This document shows positions 37,136-47,305 of a stretch of 50,910 bases of DNA, piece by piece (the stretch's first letter is position 1; the number at the start of each line of letters is the position of its first letter). Location: positions 1 through 50,910 of IMG/VR virus record IMGVR_UViG_3300020147_000012; one strand, written 5' to 3'. The notes beneath the pieces were generated by a model. That model worked only from the letters and a program-made list of their open reading frames with translations, was not told the DNA's origin and ran no database searches. The position numbers were made by a program, and so were the translations under genes. Source of the stretch: a virus.

Positions 37136-39358
37136 GGTCGAAGTAGGCTCGTATTCGAGGACGGCGTAGGCCGGAGCGAACTCGTCAGTTCCCAAGGTTT
37201 GGGAGGTAGAATATTCGATCTCTATTTGGACCGCATGGACATACGGCTTGTTGATTTCGAACGACAGATAGCCTTTGTTCATGTCGGCCTTAGTGACATT
37301 CTTACTGAACGATGCCGTCTGGGACTGGTTGAAGTAGAACTTGATCGTGGCGATAACGTCTGAGGAGTTCGTCGCCGTAGGCATCCCGACAAAGTTTATA
37401 TGTCTGATCGTGGAGAGTGTCGGCAAGAACTTTACTTGGCTATAGACATTACCCTGATTGCCCGTCTGAGCAACTGAAGATATGGTGCCTACGCCATGCG
37501 GGAACCACCTGCGGACTTTCTGGGTACTGTCGTCGCTCAGGCCAAGAATGATGCCTTGCCTGGATTGGGTGCTTTCGCTATTGCCGATGAAGATAGCCCC
37601 CGATGTCAGCGTGCCGCTGTATTGGCCGCTGATGTCTCCGATCTTGTACAGCTCTTCAGGCGTACCAGAAATGACCGCACCATGAGCGTAGAAGACTCCA
37701 TCTGCGCCAAGCCAGACAGCCATGTTGTTCATGATCTTCAGCGAGTCTTTGGTGTTGGGATAGGCTGATAATCCCAAGGTCTTAAGGATGGCTCCAGATC
37801 CGCTAGAGATTGACCTGATCTGAGTGAACCTATCGTCACCAATGCAGATAGCCCGAACATCCCCATTAGGAGCGATATAGAGCTTCTTAATGTCTCGGAC
37901 CCCGTACAGTGGGATGAAGTCACGGGTGCCAACGATGGTCGATTGCCGGTCCCATACGTAAACGCCAACGGTCGATTCAGAGTAGGACCGATTGTCACTG
38001 AAGCCGGATTGAGGATTCGATTGAACGCCGATGTACATTTTGCCTCGCGTATCCACGGCATCGACGCAAGTGAAGTAGGAAGGGAACTTGAGGACGTTTT
38101 CGGTTATCGTGCCTTGTTCTCCGCCGGTTTCTGTTCCGTCTATCTTGTGGACGCTGTTATCGTTGAACAGGTAAGCAAAGCCGTTGTCGGCCGTACATAT
38201 GAACGGACTCTGGGAAACCGAGGTCTGGATAAACCTGCCTGAAGCCTGGTCAGTCAGCCAGTTCTCTTCAGAGTTAACGAACGGAAGGCTGGCATATCCC
38301 GCCCTGAGCCTTATCGTCGCCATACTGAAAGAGCTAGAAGAATCCGTACCGGCATTATTCTCGGAACTTGGCGATATTTCTTCTTGGGCAGAACCAAAGG
38401 TGTGATTAGCCGTTTCAGAAAAGGTAGAAGTAAAAGGCAGCTGGTAGGCGGCATTGATAGTTATGCCCATCTCATTGGAAACGTCCGTGTTCGTATTCGT
38501 AGAAGAGGCCGTGACCGGCGCGACCTGATGCGCCCCATCGAAAACAAAGGCATGGATTACGCGGTTGCTAGTAGCCGACCCAAAGGTTACGGAAACGGTT
38601 CCCGTCGTCGGCGCAACAATCCTGTACATGGCCCAGCCGAAGCTGATGCCCCCGGAAAATGAACCAGTTCCTGATCCAATACTGGTCATAGCCGAACCGT
38701 TCCACGTAGCAGAACTTGGAGATACCGCATTGTAAGTAAAGGCAATAGCAACACCGACCTGATTACTGCCGGAAGGAACTGAGATCGGGGTTGAGATAGT
38801 AGTGTTTGAGCTGCCGCCAGAATTTCGATCAAACGCGCTTAGCGTAGGTTCAGCAGAACCTGCCGGATTGATACGACCTCCAATCTGAACCGAATCAACG
38901 CCAGACGGGAAGTAAGTAAACATGATATGGTTATCAGCTGCGGCAGGGGCACTGTAGGCATAGAACAACTTGCGTTCACCGTCGATTTCATATACCTGCA
39001 AATCACTAATCGCCGCACTGGAATTTGCCAGCGTTACGGCGGTAGCGAGAGAAGTGTCATCAAGTCCATCCAATTGGAAAATCGACGGGCCATTCTCGGC
39101 CAAGAACGCATCATCGTTTTCTGAGTCATATTCCGTGGCTGTCAACAGCGCCGCCAAAGAACCTGTAACGGTAGCAAAGGTATTGTTGGCAGGAGACAGA
39201 TACCCGTAACGCTTCATCGGGTTAAAGATGCCGTCAGCGATCTGGTTATCATTGCCAAGGTAGCGAAGGTTTGGCTTCGCCGTAGTATCATTCAAATCTC
39301 CTTGGAAACGCGACACCAGACCAGCGGTGCCTGATAGGTCAAAGATTATTTCTGCCAT
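37127..39358 (-). CDS. Tail nozzle-like beta-propeller protein (743 aa)
   Basis: Repeated beta blades with G/D turns (FTCVDAVDTRGKMYIGVQSN, LYGVRDIKKLYIAPNGDVRAICIGDD) suggest a propeller, as in the nozzle proteins of short-tailed phages. Within the first half (about residues 160-350) lies an S/T/N/G-rich domain with ATWNGSAMTSIG, MYRIVAPTTGTVSVTF and VIHAFVFDGAHQVAP, which has the same layout as the 223-residue gene at 40203. Likely part of the tail tip with an added display domain. Confidence 0.65.
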   Translation of the reverse strand: MAEIIFDLSGTAGLVSRFQGDLNDTTAKPNLRYLGNDNQIADGIFNPMKRYGYLSPANNTFATVTGSLAALLTATEYDSENDDAFLAENGPSIFQLDGLDDTSLATAVTLANSSAAISDLQVYEIDGERKLFYAYSAPAAADNHIMFTYFPSGVDSVQIGGRINPAGSAEPTLSAFDRNSGGSSNTTISTPISVPSGSNQVGVAIAFTYNAVSPSSATWNGSAMTSIGSGTGSFSGGISFGWAMYRIVAPTTGTVSVTFGSATSNRVIHAFVFDGAHQVAPVTASSTNTNTDVSNEMGITINAAYQLPFTSTFSETANHTFGSAQEEISPSSENNAGTDSSSSFSMATIRLRAGYASLPFVNSEENWLTDQASGRFIQTSVSQSPFICTADNGFAYLFNDNSVHKIDGTETGGEQGTITENVLKFPSYFTCVDAVDTRGKMYIGVQSNPQSGFSDNRSYSESTVGVYVWDRQSTIVGTRDFIPLYGVRDIKKLYIAPNGDVRAICIGDDRFTQIRSISSGSGAILKTLGLSAYPNTKDSLKIMNNMAVWLGADGVFYAHGAVISGTPEELYKIGDISGQYSGTLTSGAIFIGNSESTQSRQGIILGLSDDSTQKVRRWFPHGVGTISSVAQTGNQGNVYSQVKFLPTLSTIRHINFVGMPTATNSSDVIATIKFYFNQSQTASFSKNVTKADMNKGYLSFEINKPYVHAVQIEIEYSTSQTLGTDEFAPAYAVLEYEPTSTLK

Positions 39359-39388
39359 ATTAAGGTTGTACAGGTGGTACTCTCATGA

Positions 39389-40201
39389 TTAAGCTGTCGT
39401 TACTGTTTTAACGGTTCCGTCCGGTTGTCGCCATTTCAGGTCTTGACCATCCATATACAGAAGGCCATTCTGACCACCGTTCGTTGGGCCAAATCCAAAG
39501 CGCACCCCACCGGCGGATCCATCTCGGACGTAGAACCTTCGCCAAGGATAATTACCGCTTCCTAAGTAAACTGGCGTAAAAATCGTGAATGGCGCGTTTT
39601 GGCTGCTGGAAAATGACCAGGTACCTCCAGTTATTGTTACAGAGTTTGTAGTATTTGAAGCTATCTCATATGCTTGAAACTCTGTGGTTAAATTTGGATT
39701 AGTAACCGTAATGTATTGACCGACAAGCTCATCCACAACAAAAGAAAACTTGCTTGTTGTCATAGTTGTTCCACCTGAAGACACAGTGCCGTCGTCTGAG
39801 GAATAAACTCTTCCTCTGAAGCCGTAAAAAAACGTTTGTTTTGTTGAGCTATCTGTGCCTGACTGATTTTCGATAGTAAGCTGGGCATTATCTACCCCAT
39901 CCTGACTTCCTGTGTCGCTACCAACAACAAGATACCCGCGTTGAATCTGGGAGGTTCGATCACTCGGATCACTTTCTGTTGATTCTGCAAATGCAAAATT
40001 ACCAGTAATAAACTGCTGTCCCGGCTTCAGGTTGATCCCGCCGCTATACAAATAGTCTGATCCATCGTTTCCGCTGTGGGTGTGAGTGGACAGGACGCGA
40101 GACAGCTCTTCGTTCTTAGCTCTCAGGTCTTCGATAGACTTAGCCTGGCTATCAACCGTGCGCTTAAGATCGTCTAATTGTCGTTTTAATTCTTGATCCA
40201 T
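39389..40201 (-). CDS. Tail fibre/spike-type protein with N-terminal coiled coil (270 aa)
   Basis: I place the start at ATG 40201, one base after the previous stop. Residues 2-40 form a coiled coil (LKRQLDDLKRTVDSQAKSIEDL) followed by THTHSG and a G/S/T-rich beta region. The end contains GFGPTNGG and MDGQDLKWRQPDG. Such proteins form trimeric fibres. Receptor unknown. Confidence 0.75.
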   Translation of the reverse strand: MDQELKRQLDDLKRTVDSQAKSIEDLRAKNEELSRVLSTHTHSGNDGSDYLYSGGINLKPGQQFITGNFAFAESTESDPSDRTSQIQRGYLVVGSDTGSQDGVDNAQLTIENQSGTDSSTKQTFFYGFRGRVYSSDDGTVSSGGTTMTTSKFSFVVDELVGQYITVTNPNLTTEFQAYEIASNTTNSVTITGGTWSFSSSQNAPFTIFTPVYLGSGNYPWRRFYVRDGSAGGVRFGFGPTNGGQNGLLYMDGQDLKWRQPDGTVKTVTTA

Positions 40202-40202
40202 A

Positions 40203-40874
40203 TTAAAAGTTTGCGCCCATAAACATAGCGTTGCCCGCAGCAGGGGCAGCACCAGCTGCCGCCAGTTCGAACAAGATTGCTCCATCCGTTACGGCAGAGT
40301 TCCAGGTGGCATTAAAAGTATGTGACCCAGCAGGGCTGATTGGCCCGTCGCTATCGCCAAGATGGATACCGTTTGAAGTATTTGTAACCCTGACCGTAAG
40401 ACCTGAACCAGCTGTGATCGTTGCGCCGCTGGCATCACGGATTCCGACAATCGCCCAACTATTGTCTACAGTGGTGGTTATAGATCCTGAATAGCTGGTA
40501 TTCGAATTGGTATCCGTCGAAGTGGTGCTGGTAGGAATAGGAGCCGATTGATTAACGCCGGAATATGACACAAACCCTGAAGCAATGACCCCTGACACGC
40601 CACGACTGATAACGACGTTGTTCGAACCGCTGGCTGGGTTTACCAGATAGTACACATCGAAAGAACGATCCGTAGAAACCCTATGGGTAGTTAGTTTTGT
40701 CATCGCTACTCCTGCATACGTGATACCGCTTATTCCTGTCGTTGCTGCCGTATCGCCAAGAACCCACACATACATGAAACGGTTGCTCCCCGAACCCACG
40801 GTAAACGGGGTCGTCTGCGAGGTGACAGGGTTGCTTACATGAGGGCCTGAGCTGTTGTCGGGGGCAATAGCCAT
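40203..40874 (-). CDS. Beta-rich display-domain protein (223 aa)
   Basis: A whole protein of the type ITYAGVAMTKL...YYLVNPASGSNNVVIS...FVSYSGVNQSAPI, a beta-sandwich pattern common in surface proteins and phages of uncultured bacteria. The same pattern forms an insertion in the nozzle-like protein at 37127-39358. The C-terminus is A/G-rich. It probably decorates the fibre or binds the cell surface. Confidence 0.7.
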   Translation of the reverse strand: MAIAPDNSSGPHVSNPVTSQTTPFTVGSGSNRFMYVWVLGDTAATTGISGITYAGVAMTKLTTHRVSTDRSFDVYYLVNPASGSNNVVISRGVSGVIASGFVSYSGVNQSAPIPTSTTSTDTNSNTSYSGSITTTVDNSWAIVGIRDASGATITAGSGLTVRVTNTSNGIHLGDSDGPISPAGSHTFNATWNSAVTDGAILFELAAAGAAPAAGNAMFMGANF

Positions 40875-42478
40875 TATGCCGAGAAGTTAAGAACAGAACT
40901 GCCGTAGTAATTAGTACCATCGTAGTAGAAGGTAATAATGTCGATCTTGCTTGCAGTCGTCGTGAGAGTCGGAGCGGTGCCGCCTGACCATTTAACAGCC
41001 GCTGGCCAGGTTATGGTTCGTGACCCAGTTCCGTCTTGGACAAGCTTCAAGACTAAGCTGCACGGGCCAGGAGGGGGCGTGAAGGTAAAGGTGCAGTTGT
41101 CGGTCAGCGTGGATTTCTGCTTGTTGCCAGCCGTCCAGTCAATCGTATCGGCGGTGCTGGAATTACCATTGTCAATCTCGCTGAAATAGGCGGTCTTATC
41201 GAATAAGTGCTTAGTAGAGGACTGAACAGAGCCAGTTCCTTTACCGAAGAGCTTGAGCGTGATGTCTGCATCAGAACCATCGACAGTCAGGTAGCCAGGA
41301 TTACCAGTCGTACCATTACCACCGACGAGATAGTTAACCGCTGAAGCGGTTGGGAGAGATTTAAGCCAGGTGGTATTGTTCGTTACATCCTTTATCTCGT
41401 CGATCTTGGGCGTTGTCAGAGTCTTGTTTGTGAGGGTTTCAGTTCCTGCCAGAGTGGCAAAGTCCGCATCAGACAAAGCTGAATTAAACTGAGCCGTTGT
41501 TCCACTGACAGTGTTACTTCCCAAACTAATGGTCTTGTTGGTGAGAGTAGCAACTGCCGCGTTTTTGGTAGCGTCAGAAGTGTTGTCTACGTTACTTAGA
41601 CCAACATCCGTCTTATCCAAAGCGACAGCTCCCGTCTTACCAGCAACAGACAAAACCTGATCGGTATAATCAAGCTTGAGCCAGTTGTCGGCGTAGGTGC
41701 CAGTTGAGGCATTGTCCGCAATCGCCAAGAGGCGGTCGTTAACGCTGAAAGCCACCGAATCAACGGTCCCAGCAACGGTTACAATATATGAATAGCCAGC
41801 CTGAGCTGAGCCAGAACCAGGAAACGTACCAGCAGAAGCATCCCAGCCGCCTTGCAGAACAACGGCAGCATCGAGGGCGTTAACCCGAGTTTCAATCGCA
41901 TCAAGGTCAACGGCTTGAGTTACGGTAATATAGTCAAGCTTTGTCTCATCGGCTGTCGTAAAAGAAGCCGTCGTGTCGTCCAGTACGGAAGAGTGAGCCT
42001 GGACATCTGTACCAATAACGAGTCCAAGAGTTGTCCTAGCAGTCGAAGCGGAATCATCATCCAAAAGAGACTGAGCAAAATCAGTGAAAGTTATCTCTTC
42101 AATATCGCCTCCACCAGCAGAAACACGGCCCAGCAACTTGTCGGTAGCCGATACGTTCTGAATCTTAGCGTAGGTAACAACGTCATTGTCGATAGTCCAA
42201 ATTGTCCCAGAACTAGAAACAGTAATGTCGCCCTTGTCTCCATCAGTCAAAGATCCGCTACCACCGGAAGATTCACCCCACACCGGCAAGCCGGAGGAAA
42301 GTGTCAATACATAGCCATCAGACCCTGCTGCTAAGCGTCGGATTTGGCCGTCGTTATAATAGAGAATATCGCCGTCAGAGTAGGAGAGTCCTGCTAGGGC
42401 TTGCAGGAATTGCGCCTCAGCGTCAGTAATCTCATCAATGCCGCCAATACCAGGATTCTGAGGGTTGAAGTAGGACAT
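40874..42478 (-). CDS. Tail fibre protein 2 (534 aa)
   Basis: The N-terminal 80 residues ([42 protein letters not shown]) match those of the 960-residue fibre and probably form the common anchor. The middle has fibre repeats such as LTNKTISLGSNTVSGTT and LTNKTLTTPKIDE; the end (CTFTFTPPPGPCSLVLKLVQDGTG) is a common fibre tip type. Own promoter with a leader of about three bases. Confidence 0.8.
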   Translation of the reverse strand: MSYFNPQNPGIGGIDEITDAEAQFLQALAGLSYSDGDILYYNDGQIRRLAAGSDGYVLTLSSGLPVWGESSGGSGSLTDGDKGDITVSSSGTIWTIDNDVVTYAKIQNVSATDKLLGRVSAGGGDIEEITFTDFAQSLLDDDSASTARTTLGLVIGTDVQAHSSVLDDTTASFTTADETKLDYITVTQAVDLDAIETRVNALDAAVVLQGGWDASAGTFPGSGSAQAGYSYIVTVAGTVDSVAFSVNDRLLAIADNASTGTYADNWLKLDYTDQVLSVAGKTGAVALDKTDVGLSNVDNTSDATKNAAVATLTNKTISLGSNTVSGTTAQFNSALSDADFATLAGTETLTNKTLTTPKIDEIKDVTNNTTWLKSLPTASAVNYLVGGNGTTGNPGYLTVDGSDADITLKLFGKGTGSVQSSTKHLFDKTAYFSEIDNGNSSTADTIDWTAGNKQKSTLTDNCTFTFTPPPGPCSLVLKLVQDGTGSRTITWPAAVKWSGGTAPTLTTTASKIDIITFYYDGTNYYGSSVLNFSA

Positions 42479-42488
42479 TCGTTAACTA

Positions 42489-42517
42489 ATTATACCACAA
42501 ATTATACAATATTTCAA
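42489..42517 (-). promoter_or_regulatory. Promoter of tail fibre 2
   Basis: Minus-strand TTGAAA, 17-bp spacer, TGTGG-TATAAT. Confidence 0.87.
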
Positions 42518-42520
42518 TAG

Positions 42521-42667
42521 CTACTTCGATTCAGTTTGCTGCTGTTTCTCAGCTTCTTCTCTGGCAAGCTTGGCTATTTCGGCATTGGTATCTCGAAGCT
42601 GGATTTGAAGATATTCAATCTGAGAAACAATGTCGTAAGCGCGGGCTTTAAGTTCGATTAGAGACAT
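42521..42667 (-). CDS. Small coiled-coil protein (48 aa)
   Basis: ATG 42667, TAG at 42521-42523. A charged helix with heptad-like spacing (IVSQIEYLQIQLRDTNAEIAK). It lies between the two fibre genes, where short fibre chaperones or trimerisation factors are often found. Confidence 0.6.
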   Translation of the reverse strand: MSLIELKARAYDIVSQIEYLQIQLRDTNAEIAKLAREEAEKQQQTESK

Positions 42668-42678
42668 AAATTGATGTG

Positions 42679-42975
42679 TTAGTTATTGATCTTGATAGCG
42701 TTCTCGTACTCCGGTAGCGTCAGCAGGTAGGCCTCGACCCTCTGCCTGACATCAATGGTTCCCAAGAGATAAGTGTCAAAGTTTTCGCCGTTGATGACGT
42801 GCAGTTTCGATGCGACAGGGTTCAATCCGGCGATCTTGGCAGCCTGGTCGCGGTAGATCGCCACCTGGGCGACAGCTGCCTTGTTGAAGAAGTTTATATC
42901 GACCGTAATCACTTCGTGATAAGCCTGGGCGTGGTCAACGCCACTATGGTCCGTGTATGCGTATTGTATTGCCAT
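42679..42975 (-). CDS. Fibre-associated hypothetical protein (98 aa)
   Basis: Mixed alpha/beta, starting six bases after the large fibre gene. Possibly a fibre assembly or tip protein by position. No motif. Confidence 0.7.
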   Translation of the reverse strand: MAIQYAYTDHSGVDHAQAYHEVITVDINFFNKAAVAQVAIYRDQAAKIAGLNPVASKLHVINGENFDTYLLGTIDVRQRVEAYLLTLPEYENAIKINN

Positions 42976-42981
42976 ATTGTT

Positions 42982-45864
42982 TTAATAAGCTCCGATAATG
43001 AACCAGGCCGTGCCGCTCGAAATGATCGTATAAACCTTGTTGGCCGCCAGGGTGACGGTCAGGTTCCCGTCGATGGTTTCCGATCCGTTCCCGTCGATCG
43101 TGATCGTTCCCGCTCCCGTGTTCTTGATCGTGTAGACCCGCTGGGAATGGGACGCCGCTGCCGGCAACGTGACGGTAAACGTGCCGCTGGCTCCGACGAC
43201 ATTGTGGGCGGAAGTCAGGGTTGTCGCTCCTGCAATGGATGCAACTTTTCGGCTGTAACCGCCGTCTACCGCCAATCCCTTCGGGGTCAGGACGCCGCTG
43301 GAATCCAGGCGCATCAGCTCCGTACCGCCGCCAGCGTTCCATTGGGAATCGTTGTGCGATCCGCCGTTGTACCAGGCAAAACCGCCCGAGCCGCGGAAAT
43401 ACATCGTTGCCGACTGGACGCCGATGCCGTTGGAGGTAGACCAGAGATTGAGCATCTGGCGGGTCTGGGAGCCGAAGTTGAGAGCCGAGCTGGCAATCGT
43501 GCTGCCCGTGACGTTTATCATGCTGTTGGTCGATCCGGCCTCTTGGAAATCGAGCAAAGCGGCCGATTGCGAGGTCGCGGCTTTCAAGACCATGACCTTC
43601 TGGCCTGAAGCGTTGCTCCTGAACTCGGCCAGGGTCTGCGCGCCGAACGACAGCAGGATCTTGTCCGTTTCCGATGAGTCGCGGTAGGTAATGCCCGAAG
43701 CCGAAGCTACGCCGCCGCGAGGGATGAAGTACAGGCGGTTGGCGTAGCCGTCGAAGGTGAAGTAGCCGCCTGAGCCTGAGTCGTTGGCGACGCGGAACTC
43801 GTTGAAAGCGTTGCCTGAGTAGGTGAAATAGCCGGACGAGGACACGTTGTCGGAGAAGGAGCCGGTAGTGGCGCTCAAGCCGCCAGCCAAAGAAAGGGAG
43901 GCGTTGCCGTACATGTCGCCATAGAACTCATGGTTGTAGGTCGCGGTGCTGGGACCGCCGTAACCTGTATAGCCGGTCTGCGAATAGATATTGAGGACAT
44001 GGTTGCCGCCGCCGACGATCTCGCCGCTGCCGTCGATCCTGACGCCGTAGCCGTTCTGCCAGTCGCCCGCGATCAGGTCGCCGCCGTGGAAATTAAGGAG
44101 GGTTCCGCCGAGGGTCTTGGCGACGAACGATGTTGTTCCCGTATCGAGGCCGCTCCATTGGATGGCGGGACGAGTGCCGTCGATCCACGGGACCGAACTA
44201 TCATCGCCCGAAGCCAGCACGACCATATCGCCGCCGATGTCGGTATTGCTGTTGACGACGGTAAAGCCGGTCAGGGTTTCGTTGCCTGACGGCGAGACGC
44301 GCCAGCGTTCGGTCGGCGTGAAGGTCGAACCAGGAGTCAAAGCGGTATTGCCGTAAAAGACCATGAAGCCCGAGTCCTGGGCGATAGTGGAAGCGGTCGT
44401 ACTGCGAGCTGTCCAACTGCCGGACACCAATTCGCTACCAGCAGAAAGATATGCCTGAGAGTCGTTGTAACTCATCATGTATGCGCCAGCCGTGCCGCCG
44501 TTGCCGTTAACCCAGCGTTGGGTCGAATTGAGGCCGTTGCCGTTGATCGTCAAACCACCGAAGGTCGGCGTCGCGGCGGTATGGATGTTTTGCGGCAAAG
44601 AAAGGGTCGGGTTGCCTGACACGCCGTTGCCGTTGGTGACGGTGATCTGATTGGCGGTTCCCGTGATCGTCCGCTGCGCCCAGGTATCGGTTCCGGTCCT
44701 GACAGCAAGGCCCGTCGAAGACAAGCCCTCCAGGGCCGAAAGGTCGTTGGCGAGAGCCAAAGTCGGGTTGCCGCTTGCGCCTGTGCCGTTCGTAACCGTA
44801 ATGCCAGCAGCCGGAGCAGTCAGGGTGCGCTTGGCAAAGGTATCGGTTCCTGTTTGGACCAGAAGACCGGCCGTCGTATCAAGACCGGCCAAGGCGGTCA
44901 GGGTTGCGTCGAGTGTCTGCTTAGAGTTTAGTTGAGTTTGGATAGCCGATGTCACACCATCAACGTAATTGAGTTCCGTAACGGTTGCAGTTATGCCATC
45001 CAACACATTAAGCTCAGCCGCCGTAGCGGTGATTCCAAGATCAGCCAAGTCCTGGACCGCTGAATCAGCCAAGTCCAAAGAGGCGTTGACTGACGCATCA
45101 AGTTTCGATTCGTCAATAGAAGCCGATTTAAGCGAAGCAGTAATAGAAGGCGTAGCGTCACTGTAAGTAAAATCTATTTCAGCAGAATCCGTGAGGATAG
45201 AACCTACTGCATCTTGAGCGCGTTCATCGGAATAATAGAGATTGGTTAGCCCCTCACTTACATCATCCGTATCAAGAGAGACTACCCCTGTTTGCCCGTT
45301 AACGGAAGTTACAGAATCTGTGGGAGTCAGCAGTTCAGACCAGTCAGCCATTGTGCCAGCTGTTCCGCCATTGTGGGCGTAAGTCTTATTTAAATCAGTC
45401 CGAATAGCAATGTCTCCCTCTTGAGCTGTTAAAGCCAACTGAGAGGCCTCAGAAGACACGGTAAATACGTCAGTCAGGGCAAGGCCAGGAAGCTGAGAGG
45501 TCGGGATTTTGGAATCACCATCAAGCGTTGCCAAACCGTCAGCTGCACCTTTTTCAGCAACATTAAGCTTAGCGTCCAACTCTGCTTGCAGATCAGACTG
45601 ATCGGACAATGTGCCAGAGATAGAACCCCACACCGCGCTTGTCGTAGCATCCTCCCAAGAAGGGTCTTCGCCAGGACCGTTCGTTTTCAGGAAGTAACCG
45701 GAAGAACCCGCTGGGAGGCGGGCGATCATTCCGTTAGCATCAACGTACAGGACATCTCCGTGTTCAACTGGCAGGCCAGCGAGCGAGGTCAGAAATGTCT
45801 CTTCGGCGGGGGTTAATTCGTCGATTCCCCCGATGCCTGGATTTTGGGGGGCAAACCACGACAT
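42982..45864 (-). CDS. Large tail fibre protein (960 aa)
   Basis: The N-terminal anchor is shared with the 534-residue fibre. Then come fibre repeats: [28 protein letters not shown]-type (about 285-315), and two copies of a unit with [24 protein letters not shown] and ITVTNGxGxSGNPTL (about 330-435). The C-terminal 500 residues are glycine- and serine-rich and end in GSGTITIDG-like beta repeats. The DNA of the C-terminal half (42982-44900) is clearly more GC-rich than the N-terminal half, a sign of exchange. It is the probable main receptor-binding protein. Confidence 0.82.
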   Translation of the reverse strand: MSWFAPQNPGIGGIDELTPAEETFLTSLAGLPVEHGDVLYVDANGMIARLPAGSSGYFLKTNGPGEDPSWEDATTSAVWGSISGTLSDQSDLQAELDAKLNVAEKGAADGLATLDGDSKIPTSQLPGLALTDVFTVSSEASQLALTAQEGDIAIRTDLNKTYAHNGGTAGTMADWSELLTPTDSVTSVNGQTGVVSLDTDDVSEGLTNLYYSDERAQDAVGSILTDSAEIDFTYSDATPSITASLKSASIDESKLDASVNASLDLADSAVQDLADLGITATAAELNVLDGITATVTELNYVDGVTSAIQTQLNSKQTLDATLTALAGLDTTAGLLVQTGTDTFAKRTLTAPAAGITVTNGTGASGNPTLALANDLSALEGLSSTGLAVRTGTDTWAQRTITGTANQITVTNGNGVSGNPTLSLPQNIHTAATPTFGGLTINGNGLNSTQRWVNGNGGTAGAYMMSYNDSQAYLSAGSELVSGSWTARSTTASTIAQDSGFMVFYGNTALTPGSTFTPTERWRVSPSGNETLTGFTVVNSNTDIGGDMVVLASGDDSSVPWIDGTRPAIQWSGLDTGTTSFVAKTLGGTLLNFHGGDLIAGDWQNGYGVRIDGSGEIVGGGNHVLNIYSQTGYTGYGGPSTATYNHEFYGDMYGNASLSLAGGLSATTGSFSDNVSSSGYFTYSGNAFNEFRVANDSGSGGYFTFDGYANRLYFIPRGGVASASGITYRDSSETDKILLSFGAQTLAEFRSNASGQKVMVLKAATSQSAALLDFQEAGSTNSMINVTGSTIASSALNFGSQTRQMLNLWSTSNGIGVQSATMYFRGSGGFAWYNGGSHNDSQWNAGGGTELMRLDSSGVLTPKGLAVDGGYSRKVASIAGATTLTSAHNVVGASGTFTVTLPAAASHSQRVYTIKNTGAGTITIDGNGSETIDGNLTVTLAANKVYTIISSGTAWFIIGAY

Positions 45865-45867
45865 AGG

Positions 45868-46563
45868 CTAAAGCTTAAAGTTCGCTCCTTTCTCGGCGTA
45901 GAGGCGTTTATAGCGGTCCTCAATAGTCTTCAAACCTTCTTCCTTGATCTTGACCTGCTTCTCCCGTTCATTGAGTTCTTCGATGCGGGGAAGAATGAGG
46001 TTCAATTCCTTTTCGTTGTTAGCACGAGTCCCGGCCAATTCTTTCTTGGCGGCCTCTAGTTCTTTCAAGGTAGCATTGAGAGCGACCAGATGTTCAGCCT
46101 CCTGAGCTGATAGATCCTTTGAAGCACTGGTTACTTTGGCGTTAAGCTCGTTAAGCTCTGTTTCTAGCGACTCTTTGGCAACTCGAAGAAGTTCCATGCT
46201 TTTAACCTCATTCTTGAGATAGGTGATCTTTTCTTCCTGGCGGGCGATAGTGTCTCGATTCTCACTGATCTCTTTTGAGAGCTTATCCTTGAGCTGATAG
46301 AAGCTATCTGATTCAGCTCCCAATTCTGAACGAGCCACGTCGATTTTCCGCATCTCGTTCTCGGCTTGTCGTAACTGATCCTGAGCTTCTGCCTTGATGC
46401 GGTTAGCTTCGGCAGTTACGGCGATTAGGCGACTAGAAGCCTGGGACAATTCTGATTTGACCTTGGACGTTTCCTCTTCGAGCTTAGCTAATTCATCAAG
46501 CGTCTGGCCAACAGATCTTGAGAAGAGGGCGATTAGTTGTTCTTTTGTTTGTTCTGATCTCAT
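45868..46563 (-). CDS. Coiled-coil virion protein (231 aa)
   Basis: Almost entirely coiled coil with no globular domain. Its C-terminal end (KTIEDRYKRLYAEKG) has the same layout as the end of the next upstream gene, so the two look paralogous. It overlaps that gene by four bases. Possibly a fibre shaft or fibre attachment rod. Confidence 0.75.
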   Translation of the reverse strand: MRSEQTKEQLIALFSRSVGQTLDELAKLEEETSKVKSELSQASSRLIAVTAEANRIKAEAQDQLRQAENEMRKIDVARSELGAESDSFYQLKDKLSKEISENRDTIARQEEKITYLKNEVKSMELLRVAKESLETELNELNAKVTSASKDLSAQEAEHLVALNATLKELEAAKKELAGTRANNEKELNLILPRIEELNEREKQVKIKEEGLKTIEDRYKRLYAEKGANFKL

Positions 46564-47300
46564 ATTTTTAGTTCCTGATCTGGGTACAGCTTCTTGAAGT
46601 GTTTCCTGAAGCGGGCAATCAGCACTTCTAGGTTACGTTCTCGCTTAGCCAATTCGAACTCCTTAATTGCCAAAAGTTCCAAAGGCTTCTGGATCTTGTC
46701 TTTCTCGGCTTGGATCTGTTCAGCGATCTGAGCCATTTCCAGATCCCTTGCAGATTTGGACTTTTCCAATTCCTGCCGGAATGATTGGATCTCTGAGACA
46801 AGGCCCTTCTTCTCCAATTCCAACGCGGAAATATCCGCACGGACTGACTGGGCCTCGGACCTCATCTCTTTCACCTTGGATTTAAGTTCTTCGATGGACT
46901 GCGTAAGCGAAGACTTCTTAACGGAAAGCTGGTCGATAGCTGATGTCAGGTGAGCGATTTCACTGACATGCTTAGCTTCCGCATGAGCAAGACGATTAGT
47001 CTCCTTGGCAATCTTGTTGTCAGCATCCTTGATCTTCCTTTCAAGATCCTGTTCTTTCTTTCCGACCTTTTCATCACGAACAGCGGCTTGCCTGAGAGAG
47101 TTCCGAACGGATGCCAGGACCAGCTTCTGTTCCGCTTGCAGGGATTTCAATTCTGCCTTTAAGGAGGCCAGTTCTTCTGAAACCGCCTCCTTGTTAGCTA
47201 AGAGTTTTTCCAAGTCGCACGTTGCAGACGTAATGTTGGCGACAATGGAATTGTAGTGCTCTCTGAAGTTATTGAGTTGTGCTTCTTGAGCGGGATTCAT
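46560..47300 (-). CDS. Coiled-coil virion protein (246 aa)
   Basis: Long coiled coil from about residue 10 to 215, ending LEVLIARFRKHFKKLYPDQ. Paralogue-like partner of the next gene. The two may form a hetero-oligomeric rod. Confidence 0.75.
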   Translation of the reverse strand: MNPAQEAQLNNFREHYNSIVANITSATCDLEKLLANKEAVSEELASLKAELKSLQAEQKLVLASVRNSLRQAAVRDEKVGKKEQDLERKIKDADNKIAKETNRLAHAEAKHVSEIAHLTSAIDQLSVKKSSLTQSIEELKSKVKEMRSEAQSVRADISALELEKKGLVSEIQSFRQELEKSKSARDLEMAQIAEQIQAEKDKIQKPLELLAIKEFELAKRERNLEVLIARFRKHFKKLYPDQELKI

Positions 47301-47305
47301 AAGGC

